Below, piece after piece: positions 58,201 through 64,000 of a DNA stretch of 64,000 nt; position 1 is the stretch's first letter, and every line of letters starts with the position of its first letter. Source of the DNA: Dyadobacter sp. SG02. GTDB lineage: Bacteria > Bacteroidota > Bacteroidia > Cytophagales > Spirosomataceae. A program made the translations under genes and the position numbers. The notes beneath the pieces are model-generated. The model was not told the origin of the DNA and searched no databases. It worked only from the letters and a program-made list of their open reading frames with translations. The stretch covers positions 310,001 to 374,000 of the forward strand of contig NZ_FNYL01000007.1 in the NCBI RefSeq assembly GCF_900109045.1, in the 5' to 3' direction.

Positions 58201-58348
58201 CATTAATGCCCGGCAACGCCGACTGGTCGTTGGCGGAAGTAACTTTTCCCTGAATGGAAACGGACTGGGCATGGCTCTGCAAGGCCACAATGCCGCCCAG
58301 AAAGGCCCAAATCAATCGGATGTGATTTGAACGGAGAATTCGGATCAT
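55274..58348 (-). CDS. SusC/RagA-type TonB-dependent outer-membrane transporter
   Basis: A 1024-residue TonB-dependent receptor. A signal peptide is followed by the CarboxypepD_reg domain (SIQGKVTSANDQSALPGINV, residues ~31-50), the TonB-box-like region and plug (NELVVVGYGTQKKRDLTGSV; GVTIRIRGANSINASNEPLY), then the beta-barrel. There is no N-terminal STN domain, so it should not signal through an anti-sigma factor. The SusD partner is 14 bases downstream. The pair should import a specific oligosaccharide, identity unknown. It has no enzyme genes directly beside it except the propeller protein. Confidence 0.92.
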   Translation of the reverse strand: MIRILRSNHIRLIWAFLGGIVALQSHAQSVSIQGKVTSANDQSALPGINVLVKNSTTGTTTNTDGKFEIAAGSDAVLVFSAIGYITQELEVKGRSQINVQLSDDTRQLNELVVVGYGTQKKRDLTGSVNSLDSKDFNKGVQTSVDQLIAGRSAGVQVTQSSSEPGGGVTIRIRGANSINASNEPLYVIDGLPVNNASVVPGSTLVNEQAPRNPLNALNPNDIESVEILKDASATAIYGSRGANGVILITTKKGTKGKLNVNYALSGAVSEVTKRVPMLNAQQYMALLNDLRADQKQAPEFSAEQIAAVGKGTYWQDEIFKKGYLQNHQLSFSGGQDKFTYYASLNYLDQKGVVISSGIKKYVGRVNLNYTGDKFKFGLNLNSSQVKDDFVPNGVSVNEGAGVINTAIFQDPTLTIKNPNGTWTQTQIVNLENPVGLANEVSDFATTNRTFASVFAEYYFLPELSAKINFGTDRQDSRRDIFTSRLTKRAEGTKGIASVLTSNASNNLVEFTARYSKALNKDNQLEILGGYTYQDFVVSSLSAGAQNFPLDALGTDNLSAGAQSTFSLGSGRTKNQLLSYLGRVNYNLLDKYLLTASIRADGSSRFGDNKKYGVFPSVALGWRIKDELFLKNVNALTDLKLRASYGVTGNQDIGSYKSLVLLGPQGQAIFDGAPYVGISTTQLPNPDLKWETTTQLDIGVDFSLFANRLSGSIDYFHKQTRDLLLQLPIPRTSGFSTTFKNVGGLKNTGFDFTLTSINVTAPFTWRSSVNFSVVKNEVTDLGSLPYILGGSAGFTNDFTIIRKGDPLNAYYGYIVDGVFQHGEDIAKSAQPLSRPGEYKYRDVNKDGTINSADRAILGSPFPKFTYGLNNDFSYGAFNLSFFFQGVQGNKMFNLNRTESENPISFRRNRLAESYTDRWTATNPTNANSSGIPVAVSYTSNVNSRAVENASYLRLKSVQLTYNFPSAKWKHIKGLQVYLTGQNLFTITKYTGYDPEVSAFGTSNVRADYNAFPLSRTYTAGVSINF

Positions 58349-58906
58349 AGGTAACGCTCGTTAATAACTATACTTATTTGATCGGCAAAGTAAAGTTATT
58401 TTCAAGTTTTATACTACTAAATTGGTAGATTAAATAGTGTTACCATATGGCAAATGGATTTTACCACGTTCATTTCGTGCGAAATGAGCAGGATGGTGAT
58501 TTGCAGCATACCAATGCGCGTCAGGTATCTCGAACCGGTCCCAATATTGGAAATAAATCTATAAAGTCTATGGATTAAAGTATAAATTTTAAGAATTGCT
58601 TGATTGGTAAAATGCAATTGCCTTATTTTGGCTGTTTGGGAAAGTCGGGGCATGGTGCGTATAGGTATGATCGGTAGTGCTTTGAAAAAAAATAGGACAG
58701 GACTTTCCACTCCGCAACTTGCGCGGCAAAACAAATAGGCTGTTATTTGTCTATAAATTTTGTAGAGTAATTATTCTTATTAACCACCAATAAGAGCTTT
58801 TCGGTTAGTTGAATGCCTGTAATCGGGCGGGGTGCTCCTTTTGGGGCGTCCGCTGAACAATATTGTTTAATCCAAATCAAACGGCAGTTGTCAAAATTCT
58901 CCGAAA
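58349..58906. promoter_or_regulatory. Large divergent intergenic region between two SusCD loci
   Basis: 558 bases with no convincing gene (a 93-codon minus-strand frame overlaps the sigma gene and was rejected). Both divergent operons, susCD (minus) and sigma-FecR-susCD (plus), must start here. The minus strand carries TACTTTG (58386-58392), one base short of the -7 consensus, 38 bases upstream of the susC start. TACTACTAAAT at 58412-58422 recurs at about 59497 upstream of fecR. Confidence 0.45.
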
Positions 58907-59485
58907 GTGCATGAGTTAGGTGATTTATCGGATTATCAGCTCCTGAAAGCGTTTCAGGAAGGCTCCTTAGCGGCGTTTGAGGAAATCCACCGGCGTTACT
59001 TCGGGCGGCTGTATGCGCATGCATTCAAAATGCTGGGCAATGCCGCAGATGCCCAAGATGTCGTGCAGGAGGTTTTTATTACACTCTGGACGAAAGGTGC
59101 TGCGATTCAGCTGCATACCGGGTTGTCAGGGTATTTGTACACGTCCGTGCGCAACCGCGTGCTCAACCTGATCGAGCAGGACAAAACGTACCGGCACCAC
59201 CTCGACGCGCTCGCGACGTTCCTCGGCGAGGTGCCGATTTCGGCCGGTAATGCAGCCGACGAAGAGTTGTTATTCTCCATTTTTGAAGCCGAAATAGACA
59301 AGCTGCCGCGAAAAATGAAGGAAGTTTTCGAGCTCCGCAGGCAGGGCGATTTGTCTTATTCCGAGATCGCCGAACAGCTTTCGCTCTCGGACCATACCGT
59401 AAAAAAACAAATCAGTAATGCAATCAAGATATTGAGGGACAGGTTGATACAGTGGAAATCGCAGCTGGTCGTATTATTTTTTTAA
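58907..59485 (+). CDS. ECF-type sigma-70 factor
   Basis: A 192-residue sigma factor starting at GTG 58907 (the ATG four bases on is out of frame). Region 2: FEEIHRRYFGRLYAHAFKML, then GNAADAQDVVQEVFITLW. Region 4: LPRKMKEVFELRRQGDLSYS, then EIAEQLSLSDHTVKKQISNA. This matches Bacteroidota-type ECF sigma factors of the SusC-linked kind. FecR follows 66 bases downstream. It should drive the susCD operon on its right, once the FecR anti-sigma is relieved by signal from the STN-containing SusC. Confidence 0.92.
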   Translation: MHELGDLSDYQLLKAFQEGSLAAFEEIHRRYFGRLYAHAFKMLGNAADAQDVVQEVFITLWTKGAAIQLHTGLSGYLYTSVRNRVLNLIEQDKTYRHHLDALATFLGEVPISAGNAADEELLFSIFEAEIDKLPRKMKEVFELRRQGDLSYSEIAEQLSLSDHTVKKQISNAIKILRDRLIQWKSQLVVLFF

Positions 59486-59551
59486 AAAAATCTACTACTA
59501 AATGCATTCCTCCCTGTCATAGTGTTGAATTGCAATTCAAACCAAACCATC

Positions 59552-60547
59552 ATGGACCAGCAGCAGGTGAGCGATTTGTTGACGAAATACCGGCTCGGAC
59601 GATGTACGGAGGAAGAAAAGGCGGCGATTACGCAATGGTACGCGAGTGCCGCAAAAGCTCAGCCCGATCTTCCCGAAAACCTCGACCTCGAAGCTGCGCG
59701 GGAGCATTCGTGGACAAATATCCTGGCGGCAGTCCGCCCACACACTTTTGACGTCCGGCAGGAAGCCCGGGTACGGCCAGTAGTTGCGCTTTACATGGCA
59801 GCGGCTGTCGCAGCCATGCTTTGCATCGGGTTTTTCTGGTTCGGTGGTGGCCTGCGAGACCAAAATGCCGGAAGTGCGGCGCGAATGGTCACGGCCAGCG
59901 CGTTACCCGGCGAAGTGAAAACCTACCGGTTGCCCGACAGTTCGCTTGTGACGCTCAACGGCGGTACTTCCATCCGCTTTCCCGGGAAATTCGGAGGCGG
60001 CGCACGCGAAATCGTGATTACCGACGGCGAGGCCTATTTCGATGTAAAACACGATGCGGAACACCCGTTCGTGGTGAATGCGGGCCGGACGCAGACGCAG
60101 GTACTCGGGACGGTATTCTCGGTACGCGCTTACAGGAGCCTGAGCGACGTAAGGGTTACAGTAGCGAGCGGTAAGGTAGGCGTTCGCAATGCGAGCGGTT
60201 ACCCCGAGATGCAAACGGCTTTCCTGCTTCCCGACGAGCAACTGGTGGTCGACAACCAGAGCGGCGGGGTGCGGAAGGGCCATGTGCAAGCGCACTTGCT
60301 GGCGGGATGGATCCGCGGGGCGCTGGATTTCAATAATGAAGACCTGAAAACCATTGCCTTGCTGCTGGAAAAGAAATTCAATGTGCCTGTCCGCGTAGAC
60401 GGCAAGCGTCTGGAAGAACAGCGGCTTACGGCGCGGTTCAGGGCGGAGGAAACGCTGGACGATATTCTCGGGACGCTGGCCATGGCGGGTAGTTTCAGCT
60501 ACCGGCACGCGGCCGGACAGGTACTGATCTCAATGAACGAGCATTAA
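59552..60547 (+). CDS. FecR-family anti-sigma factor
   Basis: A 331-residue membrane protein starting at ATG 59552. An N-terminal cytoplasmic domain (TKYRLGRCTEEEKAAITQWY) binds the sigma factor. One transmembrane helix lies near residues 83-103 (VVALYMAAAVAAMLCIGFFW). The periplasmic FecR domain has LPDSSLVTLNGGTSIRFPGK, then FDVKHDAEHPFVVNAGRTQT and VLGTVFSVRAY. The C-terminal part (LDFNNEDLKTIALLLEKKFN) is the DUF4974 STN-like domain. It transmits the signal from the SusC STN domain to the sigma factor. It ends 12 bases before the susC gene. Confidence 0.92.
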   Translation: MDQQQVSDLLTKYRLGRCTEEEKAAITQWYASAAKAQPDLPENLDLEAAREHSWTNILAAVRPHTFDVRQEARVRPVVALYMAAAVAAMLCIGFFWFGGGLRDQNAGSAARMVTASALPGEVKTYRLPDSSLVTLNGGTSIRFPGKFGGGAREIVITDGEAYFDVKHDAEHPFVVNAGRTQTQVLGTVFSVRAYRSLSDVRVTVASGKVGVRNASGYPEMQTAFLLPDEQLVVDNQSGGVRKGHVQAHLLAGWIRGALDFNNEDLKTIALLLEKKFNVPVRVDGKRLEEQRLTARFRAEETLDDILGTLAMAGSFSYRHAAGQVLISMNEH

Positions 60548-60559
60548 AAAACGAAGATT

Positions 60560-63500
60560 ATGACGGTATTTTTCCGACAACACGGGCACCAGCCCCATTT
60601 AAAAAGGCTCTGGTTAGTCCTCGTCCTGATCCTCGCGCTTTTCCGGCCTGCGCTGGCGGATAGCGAGAAGACGATCAAGGACGTAAAAATCTCCATCAGG
60701 GCCGAAAAACAGTCTTTGAAGACCATTTTAAGACAAATTGAAGACAAAAGTGGGTTCGTTTTTATTTACCAGGATAGACTAGTAAATCCATATACTAACC
60801 TAACTTTTGACGCCCGGAATGAACCGGTCGAACAAGTACTGAACAGGCTGCTTCGCCATCGGAGCCTTGATTACGAGCAGCAAAAAGAAAAAGTGATCAT
60901 CCGCGAGGCGCCGAAGCAAACCGGCGAGGCCTCCGATTCGGATGAGGTGACCGACCAGGCTATTAACGGGGTAGTGAAAGATGAAAAAGGCGACGGACTG
61001 CCGGGCGTGACGATCCGCGTGAAAGGCAGCAATAAGGGCACGCTCACGGATGCCAACGGCGCATTCACGATCTCCGTCGGCGGTAACGACGTGCTGATAT
61101 TCTCCTACATCGGTTATGTGACCGTCGAACGGGCATTGGGCGGCTCGACGAGCCTGGACATTGCCCTGAAACCGGACGAAAGCCAACTGAGCGAGGTAGT
61201 GGTGACCGGTTATACCCAAACCAAGCGCAGCGCGCAGACCGGCGCCGTGAGCACCATCGATTCCAAAGACTTTTCGCAGGTTTCCTATAACAGCGTGATC
61301 GAGAAGTTGCAGGGAACCGTGCCCGGTTTGCAGATTTCGAGCAATTCCGGCGTGCCGGGTACTTCGGTGCTGGTGCGGTTGCGCGGGGCGACGTCCATTA
61401 AGGCTGGTAACGATCCGCTGTATGTGGTCGATGGGGTTTTTATCAATAATGAAAACTTGCAGGGCCTATCTCGCGGCATGGGCGGGCAGACGCCCAACCC
61501 GCTTTCGGACCTGAACCCGGACGATATCGAGTCGGTATCCGTACTGAAAGACGCCAACGCAACAGCATTGTACGGAGCCCGCGGCGCGAATGGGGTGATC
61601 CTCATTACCACCAAGCGCGGCGCGCGCAATTCGCGTACGAAGGTGAGTATCAATGTGGAACAGGGTTATGCCAAAGCCACGAATCTCTGGCAGCTGGTAA
61701 GCGGCCCGGAACATGCCGAACTGGTAAATCTGGTGCATGTCAACGACGGTAAAACCTTCGGGACACGCCCGTTTCGCCCGGTTTCGGAGGCTATTCCGGG
61801 TTTCCCGGCTTTCGGCAGCCCCGAAGAGCAGGGTACTTACGACCGCGTGAGCGACATTTTCCGAACGGCTTCTTTGAGCAAATACACATTATCCGTCTCC
61901 GGCGGCGATTCGCGCACCAATTTTTACCTCGGCGGCGAATACCAGAGTCAGCAATCGACGCTCAAAACACAGGATTTCAAGCGGTATTCCTTCCGTTTCA
62001 ATATCGACCATTCGATTTTACCAAACCTCAAAATCGGAACCAGCAATACCCTTTCAAGTGTGCCACGCACGCTCGTGCGGGTAGGGGACGGCCCGGCGGG
62101 GTTGTTCCAGGCAGCATTGCATACGCCTACTTTTTACCCGTTTTACAATGAGGATGGCAGCTACGCGAAACCGACCGTTTTTGACAGCCATTTGGCCATT
62201 CTGGAAAATTCCGACACGCATTCGGTGAGCTTGCGGAGCATTAACAATGTGTACGCGATCTGGAATATCCTGCCGAATCTGTCCTTCAAATCCTCGTGGA
62301 GCAATGATTACAACAACTACCACGAGAAGGCTTACTACAATACCAACCTCGTGTACGGCCAGCCTGCGGGCGAGGCCAACGACGTAACGACGATCAAGCA
62401 ATCGCTCATTGCCGAGCAGTTGCTGAACTTCAATTTATCCTCCGCCAAAAGCGAATTTTCGGTGTTCGTCGGTAATACCGTTCAGAAAACCACGACGGAG
62501 CGCGCCAGCCTGACCGGTACCGGCTTCCCGAGCAACCAATTCAAACGCATTGCCTCGGCGGCGGTACAAACAGCCTCTTCCACAGGCTCTTCCTACGGCT
62601 TGCTGTCGTTTTTTACCGGTTTTAATTATAGTTATGACAACCGGTACAGCATTGACGGGAACGTACGCGCCGATGCTTCGTCGCGCTTCGGCGCCGATCA
62701 CCGCTGGGGCTATTTCCCGTCGGTGGGTTTGGGCTGGAACATTTCCAAAGAGGCGTTTTTTCCTGAAAACAACACCTTTACCGACCTGCGTTTCAAAGCA
62801 AGCCTCGGGCTGACCGGTAACCAGGATATCGACGATTTCGCTTCACGCGGCCTTTGGGCCGGTGGTACCAACTACGGCGACCAGCCGGGTATCGCGCCGA
62901 GCCAGCTCGCCAACCCCGATCTGAAATGGGAGACCACGCGCCAGTATAACTTCGGACTTTCGGGTGCATTATTGAAGCAACGGCTCAATTTTGAATTCAA
63001 TTATTACGACAAATTCACTTACGACCTGCTGCTCGACCAGCCTGTGGCACCTAACACGGGTTTCTCGTCGGTGGTGCGGAATGTGGGCGAGATCAGCAAC
63101 CGCGGGATCGAGATTTTGCTCAATTCGGTGAATGTTCGGACCAAAGATCTGGAATGGAAAGCCGTGCTGACGGTTTCGCGCAATGTAAACCGCGTGCAGA
63201 AGCTGCTGACGCCCATTACGGCAAGCTACGATATGTTCCGCGTCGTGGAAGGCCAGCCGTTGTACTCGGTGTATGCTTACAAAGAGATCGGTTTGAATGC
63301 CGAGAATGGTAATGCGGTTTACGAGGATGTGAATAAGGACGGTAAGATCACAGTCGACGACCAGCGCATTGTAGGTAATGTGTGGCCGAAGTTCGAAGGT
63401 GCTTTCCGGAACACATTGTCTTTCAAAGGTCTAGATCTCAACCTGAATTTTTATTACAAATATGGCAGCTCGGCTTACAACTACACCGCCTACTTCCTCG

Positions 63501-63916
63501 AAACGGCCGGTACCCGTGGCGTGACGCGCTCGATCCAGAAAAGTTCGCTCAACTACTGGAAAAAGCCGGGCGATACCGGCGTGCTGCCCCGCCCGACCAA
63601 CCTTACCAATCCTGACGGCAGCCTGAACTACTTCCGTACCGGGAACAGCCGCTACCTGGAAGATGCTTCCTACCTGCGCCTGCGGGATGTGACGATCAGT
63701 TATAACCTGCCGAAAGGCGTGGCATCGGCCATCCGCGCATCGGCTGCTAGGCTGTACCTGACGGCTTCGAACCTCTGGACGCTCACCAATTATTCGGGGC
63801 CCGATCCCGAGGTAAACGTAGCTGCCGACAGCCGCAACGGGCTCGTGCAGGGGCTGGATTTTGGTACGCCGCCGCAGCCAAAATCGGTGGTACTGGGTGT
63901 GAATCTGAGTTTTTAA
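60560..63916 (+). CDS. SusC/RagA TonB-dependent transporter with STN signalling domain
   Basis: A 1118-residue outer-membrane transporter. After the signal (ALFRPALADS) comes an N-terminal secretin/TonB (STN) domain, IRAEKQSLKTILRQIEDKSG through FVFIYQDRLVNPYTNLTF, the sensor used by FecA-type signalling. The CarboxypepD_reg domain is GVVKDEKGDGLPGVTIRVKG, and the plug holds LSEVVVTGYTQTKRSAQTGA. The beta-barrel fills the rest to the terminal SVVLGVNLSF. The signal passes to FecR and the ECF sigma factor immediately upstream. The next gene is susD-like (4-base gap). The sugar is unknown. Confidence 0.92.
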   Translation: MTVFFRQHGHQPHLKRLWLVLVLILALFRPALADSEKTIKDVKISIRAEKQSLKTILRQIEDKSGFVFIYQDRLVNPYTNLTFDARNEPVEQVLNRLLRHRSLDYEQQKEKVIIREAPKQTGEASDSDEVTDQAINGVVKDEKGDGLPGVTIRVKGSNKGTLTDANGAFTISVGGNDVLIFSYIGYVTVERALGGSTSLDIALKPDESQLSEVVVTGYTQTKRSAQTGAVSTIDSKDFSQVSYNSVIEKLQGTVPGLQISSNSGVPGTSVLVRLRGATSIKAGNDPLYVVDGVFINNENLQGLSRGMGGQTPNPLSDLNPDDIESVSVLKDANATALYGARGANGVILITTKRGARNSRTKVSINVEQGYAKATNLWQLVSGPEHAELVNLVHVNDGKTFGTRPFRPVSEAIPGFPAFGSPEEQGTYDRVSDIFRTASLSKYTLSVSGGDSRTNFYLGGEYQSQQSTLKTQDFKRYSFRFNIDHSILPNLKIGTSNTLSSVPRTLVRVGDGPAGLFQAALHTPTFYPFYNEDGSYAKPTVFDSHLAILENSDTHSVSLRSINNVYAIWNILPNLSFKSSWSNDYNNYHEKAYYNTNLVYGQPAGEANDVTTIKQSLIAEQLLNFNLSSAKSEFSVFVGNTVQKTTTERASLTGTGFPSNQFKRIASAAVQTASSTGSSYGLLSFFTGFNYSYDNRYSIDGNVRADASSRFGADHRWGYFPSVGLGWNISKEAFFPENNTFTDLRFKASLGLTGNQDIDDFASRGLWAGGTNYGDQPGIAPSQLANPDLKWETTRQYNFGLSGALLKQRLNFEFNYYDKFTYDLLLDQPVAPNTGFSSVVRNVGEISNRGIEILLNSVNVRTKDLEWKAVLTVSRNVNRVQKLLTPITASYDMFRVVEGQPLYSVYAYKEIGLNAENGNAVYEDVNKDGKITVDDQRIVGNVWPKFEGAFRNTLSFKGLDLNLNFYYKYGSSAYNYTAYFLETAGTRGVTRSIQKSSLNYWKKPGDTGVLPRPTNLTNPDGSLNYFRTGNSRYLEDASYLRLRDVTISYNLPKGVASAIRASAARLYLTASNLWTLTNYSGPDPEVNVAADSRNGLVQGLDFGTPPQPKSVVLGVNLSF

Positions 63917-63920
63917 TGGA

Positions 63921-64000
63921 ATGATGATGAAAAAATTAAACATAGGATTGATTCTGGCCGCATTATGGCTCTCATCCTGCTCCGACCTGCTGAATACCGA
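63921..64000 (+). CDS. SusD/RagB-type lipoprotein, 3' end cut by the window
   Basis: Only the first ~26 codons are visible: MMMKKLNIGLILAALWLSSC then SDLLNT, with a lipobox LWLSSC. Position after a SusC gene and the lipoprotein signal indicate the SusD partner. Three ATG codons in a row make the exact start uncertain; 63921 is the first. Confidence 0.8.
   Translation, partial: MMMKKLNIGLILAALWLSSCSDLLNT

Noticed and set aside
58743..59024. A 93-codon minus-strand frame in the SusCD intergenic region
   Set aside because: It overlaps the start of the ECF sigma gene and has no recognisable domain.
1..64000. CRISPR arrays, rRNA, insertion sequences or prophage
   Set aside because: No regular direct repeats with unique spacers, no rRNA-like sequence and no transposase, integrase or phage structural genes were found.

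Overview
The window looks like chromosomal DNA from a Bacteroidota bacterium of the Cytophagales / Spirosomaceae type; Dyadobacter is my best guess from gene content, not a tested assignment. Supporting signs are two SusC/SusD outer-membrane pairs, an ECF sigma / FecR pair, type IX secretion (T9SS) sorting domains of both classes, several S1 sulfatases, weak Shine-Dalgarno sequences and Bacteroidota -33/-7 promoters (TTG ... TAnnTTTG). No rRNA, CRISPR array, prophage, insertion sequence or integrase was found. Gene density is high and most convergent pairs are separated by only a few bases.

Layout. 1-1.8 kb: a T9SS-secreted protein with a Cys/His-rich core between two paralogous small lipoprotein-like genes. 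1.8-5.6 kb (minus): a GH109 alpha-N-acetylgalactosaminidase, a FucP-type sugar importer and a GHMP sugar kinase, probably an amino-sugar salvage operon. 5.9-16.1 kb: mostly housekeeping genes (QueD-like pterin synthase, FolE, exported sugar isomerase, CDF metal exporter, Nudix hydrolase, LysE exporter, GH3-like enzyme, SurE, GNAT, TrhO, deoxynucleoside kinase, XRE regulator). A compact cluster of four hairpins lies at 7.0-7.1 kb. 16.3-16.4 kb: a complete tRNA-Leu(GAG) unit with promoter and terminator. 16.7-19.9 kb: an exported SelA-like PLP enzyme and an exported amidohydrolase, separated by a 10-bp-period repeat. 20.2-29.4 kb: a T9SS type B protein, a RibD/DHFR-like reductase, two small genes (one only 52 codons), a WG-repeat protein, a DUF3095 cyclase-like protein, a cupin, a Crp/Fnr-like regulator and a GbsR/MarR regulator with a perfect 36-bp operator-like palindrome upstream of a DCC-SDR operon.

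29.5-38.3 kb is a carbohydrate and sulfate-ester region: PQQ-type sugar dehydrogenase, a pectinesterase fused to an alpha/beta esterase, a CAP-domain protein and three sulfatases. 38.4-40.8 kb is an ArsR-led five-gene operon with two matched operator sites. 40.9-48.2 kb holds an aldo/keto reductase, a beta-lactamase-like serine hydrolase, a three-gene PepSY / DUF3649-like / DUF3325-like membrane operon usually tied to iron uptake, and a divergent HxlR / DHA2-MFS pair. 48.3-52.4 kb (minus) is an operon of a DoxX-like membrane protein, a fourth sulfatase and an esterase. 52.7-64 kb has a stand-alone seven-repeat propeller protein and two head-to-head SusC/SusD systems; only the right-hand one has the sigma factor, FecR and STN domain needed for cell-surface signalling.

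Taken together, the accessory genes point to foraging on sulfated, acetylated or methylated plant or mucin-like glycans: SusCD pairs import oligosaccharides, the sulfatases and esterases strip substituents, GH109 frees GalNAc, and the MFS and kinase take the sugar into central metabolism.
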